Shown: in pieces, positions 8,290 through 16,597 of the stretch
Numbering within the stretch: the first letter of the stretch is position 1
Layout: every line of letters starts with the position of its first letter
Origin: CAZIAK01 sp964537035
GTDB taxonomy: Bacteria > Planctomycetota > B15-G4
NCBI GenBank assembly: GCA_964537035.1
Contig: CAZIAK010000003.1
Location: 98,803 to 162,802, forward strand
DNA length: 64,000 nt
Reading direction: 5' to 3'
Notes under the pieces: generated by a model
Database searches by the model: none
Told to the model about the DNA's origin: nothing
The model's input: only the letters and a program-made list of their open reading frames with translations
Position numbers and translations under genes: made by a program

Positions 8290-9488
8290 CGCACGGCCGC
8301 CTCGCGCTCTTGAACGGCGGCGTTCAAGGCCGCCTCCATGTGCTCGCCGATGACCTCCCAGGCGAACTGTTCTTCGACGAAGCGGCGCCCCGCCTTTGCC
8401 AGCTCGTCAGCCCGTGCGGGGCCCCGCAACAGGTCGACCACCTCGCGGGCGAAGTCGTTGGGCGTGTCGGCCAGGATCAGATGCTCGCCATGCACGGCGC
8501 CGATGCCCTCGGCTCCCAGAGTCGTCGAGACCACGGGCCGACCTGCGGCCATGGCTTCTACCACCTTGAAGCGTGTGCCGCCGCCCACCAGCAGGGGCAC
8601 CACGAAGACCGAGGCCTTGTAGAACCACTCGCGGATGTCGTCAACGTAGCCGGTGAAGTGCACCGAGTCGCCTTGCAACGACTCGAGCTCGGCGGGCACC
8701 TGCCCACCGGCGCCGATGAAGCGAGCGCCGGGCACTTCGCTGGCGATGGCCGGGAGGATCTCCTCCACGAACCAGCGAGCGGCCTGGCTGTTGGGGTGGT
8801 AATGCATGGTACCGGTGAAGACCAACGTGTCCGGCTCGCCAGGTTCCTCTTGAGGCTGGAAGAACGTGGTGTCCACACCGTTCTTGACCACATGGATGTT
8901 CAGGCTGTCGTCCCACTCATGCAGCAGATCGCGGTCGCGGGGCGAGGTGACCGTGACCAGATCGGCCCGGGCCAACGAGGCCATCTCTTCGCGCCGGAAC
9001 TTGCGAAACTCACAGCCCGCGTAGAGCTTGCGCAGACTGCCCGGCGAGGCGGCCTGCCACTCACGCTGCAGCAGATCCCACTCGACGTTGTGCTCGTCGA
9101 CGATCACAGCTGGCCCGGGGGGGATGTCGAAGCAAGCCATCTGGCTGAACTCCACCACCACCACATCGATCTGCTCCTGGTCGATCATGCGCACGAGCGC
9201 GGTCTGCATGGCCGCCGTGCGGTGAGACATGCGCTGAAACGACATGGGCGACACCAGGGACAGGCCCTGGGTGATGCGTTTGTTGTCAGAGGGCCGGGGC
9301 ACCTCAACGGCCTTGTCCACGAACTCCATGAACTGCTCGCGACCACCGAGCCCCTCGACCGAGGCGCTGTAGGAGAGGCTGAAGACCTTGTGCTGACGAG
9401 CCGCCTGACGCATGAGATGGTGAATGCGCACGGTGCCACCGAAAGTGGGCGGGAAGGGCGGATAGGGCGAGAGAAAGAGGACGTTCAC
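8286..9488 (-). CDS. Glycosyltransferase, GT4/GT1-type (exopolysaccharide class)
   Basis: A 400-residue two-domain GT-B protein. The N-terminus MNVLFLSPYPPFPPTFGGTV resembles glycosyltransferases of exosortase/PEP-CTERM-associated exopolysaccharide loci. The C-terminal domain has the expected nucleotide-sugar features: LVFTGTMHYHPNSQAARWF, a GGGTRFKVVEAMAAGRPVV block with the E-x7-E-like donor loop, and GAEGI. It probably adds a hexose to a lipid-linked or growing glycan at the cytoplasmic face. The start overlaps the stop of the upstream glycosyltransferase by 4 bp (ATGA). Confidence 0.85.
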   Translation of the reverse strand: MNVLFLSPYPPFPPTFGGTVRIHHLMRQAARQHKVFSLSYSASVEGLGGREQFMEFVDKAVEVPRPSDNKRITQGLSLVSPMSFQRMSHRTAAMQTALVRMIDQEQIDVVVVEFSQMACFDIPPGPAVIVDEHNVEWDLLQREWQAASPGSLRKLYAGCEFRKFRREEMASLARADLVTVTSPRDRDLLHEWDDSLNIHVVKNGVDTTFFQPQEEPGEPDTLVFTGTMHYHPNSQAARWFVEEILPAIASEVPGARFIGAGGQVPAELESLQGDSVHFTGYVDDIREWFYKASVFVVPLLVGGGTRFKVVEAMAAGRPVVSTTLGAEGIGAVHGEHLILADTPNDFAREVVDLLRGPARADELAKAGRRFVEEQFAWEVIGEHMEAALNAAVQEREAAVR

Positions 9489-10657
9489 AGATCAGCTCCG
9501 GGTGCTTCCAACAGGGCAGCGACTCTTTCGGTGTGGACCCCCAGGTCGAAGCGCTGCACCACGACCTCCCGCGCACGGCGGCCGAGGGCGGCACGCCAGC
9601 CCGCATCCACCACGAGGCTGAGCAGGGCCGTGGCCAGGGCATCAGGGTCTCGGGGCGGGACGAGCAGACCGTTCTCACCGTCGTCGATGATCTCGGGGAT
9701 GCCCCCTGCGTCCGTGCCCACCACAGGCCGCCCGTAGATCATGGGTTCGACCACGACCATGCCGAAGGCTTCTTCCCAGGCCGCATCCACCACGATGTCC
9801 GTGGTGCGGTAGAAGGCGTCCATGTCGTCGCAGAAGCCCAAGAAGATCGTGCGCTCGCCCACGCCATACTGGCCCACCAGGGCGTCGAGTTCTTCGCGAA
9901 AGCCGTGGTTGCCGTCTTCGATGGAGTCGTCGCCAGCAATGAGCAGCCAGGCCCCTGGCGCCTGTTCAGCGATGGCACCGAAGGCGGTGATCAGCTCCGC
10001 CTGGCCCTTGTTGGCGGAGAGCCGGCTGGCGGCTCCGATCACCACCGCGTCGGCGGGGATGCCCAGCTGATCGCGCATGTCGGAGCCCCCGTCGGGCACC
10101 TGCACGTCGACGCCGTTGTGCACCACCACGATGCGCTCCATGTCCGGCCCGAGGGCGTTGATGAAGTCGACCTTCATGGCCTGGGAGTTGGCCACGATGA
10201 CAGTGGCTCGTTTGAGCGCGAAGCGGTTCAGCCGATTCGGCACGCAGTTGCAGTGGATGTGATAGAGAAAGGGCCGGCGGGTCAGGGTGGCCACCGCGGT
10301 CGCCACCAGCACCGAGCGGTACTTATCCGACGTGTGCACCAGGTCAATGCGCCGGAGCCAGACCAGCAAGGACAGCCTGACGATGGCCAGCAGGGTGATG
10401 GGCAACGAGAGGGCGTCCACCACGCGGCCCCAGAGGTTTGCGCCGCTGTGACCTGACTTGGTCCCGAAGCGACAGCGCACCACCCGCAGGCCGTCGATGC
10501 CGCGCAGGGTGGGTTCGGGACGACCGCCGGCCTCGCAGGCCACGGTCACATCGAAACGGCTCTTGTCCAGACGTCCCAGGAAGCCCACGAGCACGGTGAC
10601 CACGCCACCCACTTCGAGGTTTGTGTCCAGACAGAGTATTTTTCGCCGACCGGTCAT
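9485..10657 (-). CDS. Glycosyltransferase family 4-type
   Basis: I start at the ATG at 10657 (MTGRRKILCLDTNLEVGGV), which has GGAG 8 bases upstream; the frame stays open further upstream but that part is arginine/cysteine-rich and overlaps the divergent gene's leader. 390 residues: N-terminal Rossmann domain with NLEVGGVVTVLVGFL, linker, and a C-terminal GT4 domain with IGAASRLSANKGQ, LLIAGDD and AWEEAFGMVVVEPMIYGRPV, where the E-x7-E pair is visible. Retaining mechanism expected. It is the first gene of a four-gene glycan operon (two GTs, two acyltransferases). Confidence 0.87.
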   Translation of the reverse strand: MTGRRKILCLDTNLEVGGVVTVLVGFLGRLDKSRFDVTVACEAGGRPEPTLRGIDGLRVVRCRFGTKSGHSGANLWGRVVDALSLPITLLAIVRLSLLVWLRRIDLVHTSDKYRSVLVATAVATLTRRPFLYHIHCNCVPNRLNRFALKRATVIVANSQAMKVDFINALGPDMERIVVVHNGVDVQVPDGGSDMRDQLGIPADAVVIGAASRLSANKGQAELITAFGAIAEQAPGAWLLIAGDDSIEDGNHGFREELDALVGQYGVGERTIFLGFCDDMDAFYRTTDIVVDAAWEEAFGMVVVEPMIYGRPVVGTDAGGIPEIIDDGENGLLVPPRDPDALATALLSLVVDAGWRAALGRRAREVVVQRFDLGVHTERVAALLEAPGADL

Positions 10658-10860
10658 GTCCCGATCTCCAAAGGGCCGCCCTCTTCTTCGGCACTTCGGC
10701 GCGCAGGCTTTTGCTCCGCCAAGGCAGACCGGCAAATGTCGCTCCAGCCACCACAGGTTGCCGTCAGGATTCCGAGAGAATCCGTCGATAGAGGTGAGAT
10801 CCACCGCTCCCTCACCTGAGCCGCGGTGACAGCACTTGCCCCAGACCCCAGACCTGCACC
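10658..10860. promoter_or_regulatory. Divergent promoter region of the glycan genes
   Basis: A 203-bp gap between divergently transcribed glycosyltransferase genes must carry promoters for both directions. I cannot assign -35/-10 elements reliably; the only clear signal is the GGAG Shine-Dalgarno of the leftward gene close to 10666-10669. Confidence 0.4.
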
Positions 10861-12000
10861 ATGCCTCTTTCAGCACCAGCCAGCGCCACTCACCAGCGGT
10901 CCTCTGACTCCACCAGCCACCAGGTTCTGCTCACGGTGTCCGGCGAGGTGAGCAGCGATCTCGAGCAGCAGATCGCTGAGGGCGCCCGCCCACGAGCCGA
11001 CTACCTCGACATGGCCGAGCGCTTCGGTGCCGATCTGCTCGACTACGGCGAGGCGCGGCGCACCAGCGGTTGGTTCGGGCGGGTGCTCGAGACCCTCGGC
11101 GGCGCGAACCTGTTGCTGGCCTGGGCCTGCTATCAGCGCCGTCACCGCTACAAGGTGCTGTTCACCGACGGCGAACAGGTGGGCATCCCCTACGCACTCA
11201 TGGCCAAGCTCTTCGGCGGGCAGTTGCCCCAGCACATGATGGTGGCGCACATCTTGTCGGTGGGCAAGAAGACCTGGCTCTTCGACCGCTTCGGCCTGGC
11301 CGAAGACATCCATTTTCTCGTCTACTCGACCTGGCAGCAACGCTTCGTGGAGGATCGCTGGAGCGTGCCCCCTGAGCGAGTGACCTTCACCCCGTTCATG
11401 GTGGACTCCAGGTTCTTCTCGGCAGAACAGGTCACCCCGGGCCAGAGCGAACTCTCAGAGCAGCTCGACAGAGGCCGGCCACTGATCTGCGCCGTGGGCC
11501 TGGAACGACGAGACTATCCCACGCTGATGCAAGCGGTCCGTGGTCTCGACGTGCACCTCGTGGTCGCCGCCGGCAGCCCCTGGTCGAAGCAGAAAGACAG
11601 CACCGAGGGGGAGGCCATTCCTGAGAACGTGACCGTGCGGCGCTTCAGCCTCCATGAGCTGCGCCAGCTCTACGCAGACTCGCGCTTCCTGGTCATGCCC
11701 CTGTTCGACGTGGACTTTCAGGCGGGCGTCACGGCCATGCTCGAGGCCATGTCCATGGGCAAGTCCATGGTCTGCTCCCGCACTCCGGGGCAGACCGACG
11801 TGGTCGTGGAGGGCGAGACCGGCCTCTACGTGAAGCCCGGTGACGTGGGCGAGCTACGGGGCGCCATCCAACACCTGCTGGACAACCCGGACATCGCGGA
11901 CTCCATGGGGCAGAACGCACGACGCCTCATCGATGAAGAGATGAGCCTTGATCGCTACGTACATCGCCTCGGCGATCTGGTCGAGGCACACCAGGAATGA
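10861..12000 (+). CDS. Glycosyltransferase family 4-like protein, divergent from the glycan operon
   Basis: A 379-residue GT-B protein. The N-terminal half (LLTVSGEVSSDLEQQIAEG, VLFTDGEQVGIPYALMAKLF) is unlike the classical GGAER type, but the C-terminal half is: CAVGLERRDYPTLMQAV, MPLFDVDFQAGVTAMLEAMSM with a GxxxxxLEAM donor loop, and GLYVKPGD. Transcribed away from the other glycan genes, it likely contributes to the same surface polymer. Donor and acceptor are unknown. Confidence 0.75.
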   Translation: MPLSAPASATHQRSSDSTSHQVLLTVSGEVSSDLEQQIAEGARPRADYLDMAERFGADLLDYGEARRTSGWFGRVLETLGGANLLLAWACYQRRHRYKVLFTDGEQVGIPYALMAKLFGGQLPQHMMVAHILSVGKKTWLFDRFGLAEDIHFLVYSTWQQRFVEDRWSVPPERVTFTPFMVDSRFFSAEQVTPGQSELSEQLDRGRPLICAVGLERRDYPTLMQAVRGLDVHLVVAAGSPWSKQKDSTEGEAIPENVTVRRFSLHELRQLYADSRFLVMPLFDVDFQAGVTAMLEAMSMGKSMVCSRTPGQTDVVVEGETGLYVKPGDVGELRGAIQHLLDNPDIADSMGQNARRLIDEEMSLDRYVHRLGDLVEAHQE

Positions 12001-12069
12001 TCAGGTCAAACCTCGCCACACACTCTGCCAACTCGCCCGTCCACCACCCAGCAGCCGAGGCCTGAGATC

Positions 12070-12849
12070 GTGGCCAGCTACCTTCTGGTTCACGGGGCAT
12101 GGCACGGTGCCTGGTGTTGGCGGCCCGTCGAGGATCTGCTGCGAGCCCGGGGGCACGAGGTCTGCGCGATCGACCTGCCCGGGCACGGTGACGACTTCAC
12201 GCCGTCCTATCGCATCACCCTGGGCAGCTATTCCCAGCGCGTCCAAGAAGCCGCGGCCAAGATGTCCCGCCCCCCTCTGCTCGTGGGACATAGCATGGGC
12301 GGCGTGGTCGTCAGTCAGGCGGCGGCCGATGCGCCAGGGATCTGCTCAGGACTCATCTTCGTCTGCGGCGTCATCCCCGTGGAAGGCGAATCGATCAGGG
12401 GCCTGGTCAGCATGGACAGGCACAGTCTGCTGCGCACCAGCGTGGGCTTCGGCACCAAGGGTTACCACGTCAAGCCCTCGGCGGCGCAAGCGCTGTTTTA
12501 CGGCGAGTGCTCGCCAGCCGATGCGAAGGCGGCCACGGCCCGACTCTGCTCGGACCCACTGCTGCCCTTGATTCAGCGGCACACCGTCCGTCACCCGTTG
12601 ATGGCGCCGAAGGGCTACATCGAGTCCACCCACGACCGCACGATCACCATCGAACACCAGCGGGCCATGGCCTCTCGGTGCCGATTCGCCCTGCGCGCAT
12701 CCATCGCTGCGGACCACTCACCGTTCTTGTCTGCGCCGCATGAGCTGGCCGAGCACCTGCACGTGATGGCCCGTCTCGACGAGAGCCACGTCGAGCCCAC
12801 CAGGCACGCCGAGAAGACTCCCCGTGAGCAGGTGCGCACGGTCGTCTGA
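12070..12849 (+). CDS. Alpha/beta hydrolase
   Basis: 259 residues from a GTG start at 12070. Contains the oxyanion region LVHGAWHGAWCW and nucleophile elbow LVGHSMGGVV (Ser in GHSMG); a C-terminal ADHSPF supplies the expected His. The layout matches the esterase/hydroxynitrile-lyase-like branch of the fold (HGAWHGAW...GHSxGG). It lies 69 bp after the glycosyltransferase on the same strand and converges with the FG-GAP gene, leaving only 8 bp. The substrate is probably a small ester; no pathway link is visible. Confidence 0.8.
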   Translation: MASYLLVHGAWHGAWCWRPVEDLLRARGHEVCAIDLPGHGDDFTPSYRITLGSYSQRVQEAAAKMSRPPLLVGHSMGGVVVSQAAADAPGICSGLIFVCGVIPVEGESIRGLVSMDRHSLLRTSVGFGTKGYHVKPSAAQALFYGECSPADAKAATARLCSDPLLPLIQRHTVRHPLMAPKGYIESTHDRTITIEHQRAMASRCRFALRASIAADHSPFLSAPHELAEHLHVMARLDESHVEPTRHAEKTPREQVRTVV

Positions 12850-12857
12850 GCCGCTCG

Positions 12858-14858
12858 TCATGGCGCCATGGCCTTCACCGCGTTTGACAGGGTGATGCCG
12901 CTGAGCACGGACGGATCGGAGACCAGGAACTGCACCCACATCTCAGCGCACGACGGCACTCCTGCGGGCCAGACCGCGCTGGTGCTGAAACTCCCACCGG
13001 CGTCAGCGTTGACGGCCACCGACAAGACGGTCGGCGTGGCGTGGACGAAGCCCCCACCAAAAGCAAACGGTGCGGAGCTGAAGGAGACCAGGCCCAGCAT
13101 GGCCGCCCCTGCCGGAGCGTTCATCAGGTCGAAGCTCGCCATGGAGCCAGGGTTGAGCGGGCCGCTGCCCACCAACGTCGGCAAGCCGTTGCTGCCCAGG
13201 GTGCTGCCTCCCAGGTCGACCCAAGCACCGCAGGGCTCCACCACGGTGATCACCTGGTTGATCTCCATGTCCGAGAGGACGGACACCTGCCCGCTGGGCC
13301 AGGTCACCACCAGCCGGGTGACGCTGGTGGCGCCGGTGACTCCGAACGTCTGACGCAGCGCCTGGCCACCGCCAGTAGACGAACCGCTCTGCACGAAGCG
13401 CCATTGGTTGGGAGGAACCAGCCCGGTGCAGGTGAGCTTCAGTGACGCCCCGATGCCATCCCGGTTCGAGACCGTGCCCACCAGGTCGACGGCGAAGTAG
13501 TCGCCCCCCACCTGATCGTTGCGAAACAGATAGGCCCGATCGCCCAGGCTGACCACCAACAGGTCTTCGTCACCGTCGCTGTCGTAGTCGCCTTTCACCG
13601 CGCAGCGACTCGATGTGTCCACGTCAGCCCCGCTGGTCACGGACACGTCGGTGAAGGTGTTGTTCGGTCCGTCGCCATTGTTCATGAACAGGGCGTTGGG
13701 ATAGCCCGTCGATCCGGCGGTCTTGCCGCAGGCCACGTACAGGTCTTCGTTGCCGTCGAGATCACAGTCGATGAGCGACATCCCCCAGCTGATCTGGGTG
13801 GCGCCGCTGGGCAGAGTCGGGCGATCGACTCCTGCCGCCACCGCCACGTCGAGGAACAGGCCGGGCCCCTGGCGTTGGTAGAGATGGTTGGGGCCGAAGT
13901 CAGAGGTGGCCAGGTCGAAGCGACCGTTGTTGTCGTAGTCCCCCAGGGCGATGCCCATGGGAGCACCCTGATGGTCGACCCCCGCAGCCTCGGCCACGTC
14001 CGTGAAGAGCCAGCCGCCCAGGCCGTCGGGACCGTCATTGCGCCAGAGGAAGTTCTCTCCCGTGACCGGAGCCGCGGCGGCCGACAGATCTTCGTTGGCC
14101 ACGAAGATGTCCAGGTCGCCGTCGAGTTCCATATCGACGAAGGCCACTGCGTGGGCCGCCGCGAGGGCCATGGCGTTCAGGTCGCAGTACGGGCTCCAGT
14201 CTTCGAAGGCCCGGTCGCCCAGGGCGCCTGGGGCGCTGTGATAGAGGTAGTCCCGCCGCAGGTCGCCGGGCAGGGGAGTGACCAGTGAGTAGTTGTGGTT
14301 CGACACGTACAGGTCGAGATAACCATCGTTGTCCACGTCACCCCAGGCTGCGTTGGATGAACGGCCGAAGGCCTGGATGCGCAGGGCCGTGGTGACGTCG
14401 GTGAAGGTCCAGGCCTTGCCGCCCTCAGCCGCACCGTCGTTGCGATACATGATGTTGCTGCCGCGGTTGAGCACGTAGAGATCTGCGTCTCCGTCGTTGT
14501 CGTAGTCGCCGAACAGCGCACCCGTGCCCTCCCCCAGGGGGTCGTCGACGGCGAACTCAGCGGCCCGATCGACAAAACCGACGCCCGCACCAGAGTTCTC
14601 GAACAAGACGTTCGGGCCCATGCGATCCGCGATGTAGATGTCGAGGTCGCCATCACCGTTGTAGTCTCCCCAGGCGCCGCCGGCGCCAATATGCAGCACG
14701 TCGGTCTGCAGGCTCTGGGAGAAGACCACACCTTCGGCCGCCGACTGATCGCTGAACACCTGGGCAGACACCCCAGGGCTGAGCAGCGCGGTGATGGCCA
14801 CGCCCGCGAGCACAGCCCGGAGGTTCTGGAGAGAGCTTCGCAGTCTCACGTGAATCAT
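12858..14858 (-). CDS. Secreted FG-GAP/ASPIC-UnbV repeat protein with planctomycete C-terminal module
   Basis: 666 residues with a signal peptide (cleavage near VSAQ). Residues ~50-430 hold repeated FG-GAP/VCBS units with calcium-loop motifs such as GDYNGDGDLDIYIADR, GDYDNDGDADLYVLNR and DVDNDGYLDLYVSNH, expected to fold as a beta-propeller. They are followed by an ASPIC/UnbV domain (RLVVTWPSGQVSVLSDMEIN). The last ~110 residues (GLPTLVGSGPLNPGS to ITLSNAVKAMAP) match in style the C-terminus of the protein at 5807-7102. Such proteins are abundant in Planctomycetota and are thought to act in extracellular binding or recognition; no enzymatic motif is visible. Confidence 0.88.
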   Translation of the reverse strand: MIHVRLRSSLQNLRAVLAGVAITALLSPGVSAQVFSDQSAAEGVVFSQSLQTDVLHIGAGGAWGDYNGDGDLDIYIADRMGPNVLFENSGAGVGFVDRAAEFAVDDPLGEGTGALFGDYDNDGDADLYVLNRGSNIMYRNDGAAEGGKAWTFTDVTTALRIQAFGRSSNAAWGDVDNDGYLDLYVSNHNYSLVTPLPGDLRRDYLYHSAPGALGDRAFEDWSPYCDLNAMALAAAHAVAFVDMELDGDLDIFVANEDLSAAAAPVTGENFLWRNDGPDGLGGWLFTDVAEAAGVDHQGAPMGIALGDYDNNGRFDLATSDFGPNHLYQRQGPGLFLDVAVAAGVDRPTLPSGATQISWGMSLIDCDLDGNEDLYVACGKTAGSTGYPNALFMNNGDGPNNTFTDVSVTSGADVDTSSRCAVKGDYDSDGDEDLLVVSLGDRAYLFRNDQVGGDYFAVDLVGTVSNRDGIGASLKLTCTGLVPPNQWRFVQSGSSTGGGQALRQTFGVTGATSVTRLVVTWPSGQVSVLSDMEINQVITVVEPCGAWVDLGGSTLGSNGLPTLVGSGPLNPGSMASFDLMNAPAGAAMLGLVSFSSAPFAFGGGFVHATPTVLSVAVNADAGGSFSTSAVWPAGVPSCAEMWVQFLVSDPSVLSGITLSNAVKAMAP

Positions 14859-15121
14859 GGGGTTTCCCTGTCTCTGAGGCAGCCACGGTCACTCGCGCCC
14901 AGCTGCCCGCTGGATCTCGGTGCCCGTACCACACATCCGCCGATCTGCTGGTCGCAGCGAGCCACGGACCAGTCCGGGACGACCACACTGCTTCCTGGAG
15001 CAGCCTATCATGGCTCTCGCCATGAGTGTGACCACCGGGACCATGTGGTACGACATGCGCACGACCTGACCATCAGATCACGAACTCACGATCGGTCCGA
15101 AAGCCCCCCGGGCGAAACGCG

Positions 15122-16507
15122 ATGCACACACTGCCCCCTCTTGTTCTCTACCTGATCTGCACGATCCTGTCCCAGGCCATGGGCCAGGCGACGGTCCCGC
15201 CGTCTGCAGGCAATGTGCTCGTCCTGCTCGCTGATGATCTGGGCGTCGACAAGGTCGGCGTCTATGGGGTCGGTAACGATGCGCCCGCCACACCGACCAT
15301 CGACGCTCTCGCTCGGCGGGGCGTGCTCTTCTCCAACGCCTGGTCCAACCCGGTGTGCTCCCCCACCCGGGCCACGTTGGTCACGGGACGCTACTCGTTT
15401 CGCACCACGGTGGGCGAGGTGGTCAGCAAGGGCAACGCTGGCCTGCCGCTCTCCGAGTTCACGCTGCCCGAGCTGCTCGACACCCGCCCCGACCTGGGCT
15501 ACAGCCACGCCTGGATCGGCAAGTGGCACCTGAACGATGTGCAGAACGGCGGCCTCATGGCGGCCAACCTCGCGGGCTTCGATCACTACGAGGGCGCCCA
15601 GAACGGCATCTACCCCAGCAAGGCCGTGCCCTCCCAGCGCGCCTACTATCAGTGGGACAAGGTCACCAACGGCGAGCGCAGCGTGTCCACCACGTACAAC
15701 ACGGTGGAGACAGTCGACGACGCCCTGGCCTGGATCTCCAGGACGAGCAGCCCCTGGGTGTGCTTCGTCGCCTTCTGCGCTCCCCACACGCCGATCCACG
15801 AGCCCCCTGCCGCACTGCACACCGTCGAGCTGCCAGACCTCTGCGCCCACGACGCGCCCTTGCCCTACTTCAACGCCACGGTCGAGGCCCTCGACCACGA
15901 GATGAACCGACTGCTCGAAGGTCTGGGCGACGAGGCGAGCGAGACCACCGTCGTCTTCCTCGGCGACAACGGTACTGCGGGTCAGGCCTCCACCCCTCCC
16001 TTCGGCCTGAAGCACAGCAAGGGCAGCGTCTACGAGGGTGGGGTCAACGTGCCGTTGATCATCACCAGCCCCCATGTCGCCCGACCGGGAAGCGAGTGCG
16101 CCGCCCTGGTCAACACCACCGACCTCTTCGCCACGGTGGCAGAGTTGGCCGGGATCGACCTGGCAGTCTCCATGCCCCCGGACGTCACCCTCGACTCGGT
16201 CAGCTGGCTGCCCTATCTGGCCGACCCAGACCTGCCCTCCCTGCGGCCCTACATTTTCACCGAGATCTTCCGGCCCAACGGCCTGAACCCCAGCCAGTCG
16301 AAGCGCGCCATCCGAGACAGCCGCTACAAGCTGATCCGGGTCCACATCGACGGCAAGAAAGACCTGTTCCAGCTGTACGACCTGGCCTCGGACCCTTTCG
16401 AGGAGGTCGATCTGTTGCGCACGCTGCCCAAGCCACTCCCCGCCGAGATCGAGGACGCGGTCAGGCAGCTCAGCCGCGAGATGACCGCCCTGCTGGCATC
16501 ACCCTGA
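15122..16507 (+). CDS. Secreted sulfatase (alkaline phosphatase superfamily, family S1-like)
   Basis: 461 residues with an N-terminal signal peptide. The sulfatase signature NPVCSPTRATLVTGRY carries the C-x-P-x-R motif whose Cys is matured to formylglycine. Metal ligands appear as LLADDLG near the N-terminus and LGDNGT in the middle, and KWHLND is the expected GKWH block. Family function: hydrolysis of sulfate esters, in planctomycetes typically algal polysaccharides. It sits 90 bp upstream of an NRPS gene on the same strand. Because two sulfotransferases are encoded close by, a role in trimming a sulfated product is conceivable, but a nutritional role is the default. Confidence 0.9.
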   Translation: MHTLPPLVLYLICTILSQAMGQATVPPSAGNVLVLLADDLGVDKVGVYGVGNDAPATPTIDALARRGVLFSNAWSNPVCSPTRATLVTGRYSFRTTVGEVVSKGNAGLPLSEFTLPELLDTRPDLGYSHAWIGKWHLNDVQNGGLMAANLAGFDHYEGAQNGIYPSKAVPSQRAYYQWDKVTNGERSVSTTYNTVETVDDALAWISRTSSPWVCFVAFCAPHTPIHEPPAALHTVELPDLCAHDAPLPYFNATVEALDHEMNRLLEGLGDEASETTVVFLGDNGTAGQASTPPFGLKHSKGSVYEGGVNVPLIITSPHVARPGSECAALVNTTDLFATVAELAGIDLAVSMPPDVTLDSVSWLPYLADPDLPSLRPYIFTEIFRPNGLNPSQSKRAIRDSRYKLIRVHIDGKKDLFQLYDLASDPFEEVDLLRTLPKPLPAEIEDAVRQLSREMTALLASP

Positions 16508-16597
16508 TCTACGCACCAGAGCTGGCGGGCCAGAGCGCCCCGGCCTGCCAGGTCTGCTAGGATTCTGCGGCGATCGGTTTCCTCCAGAGCCTCCGGC

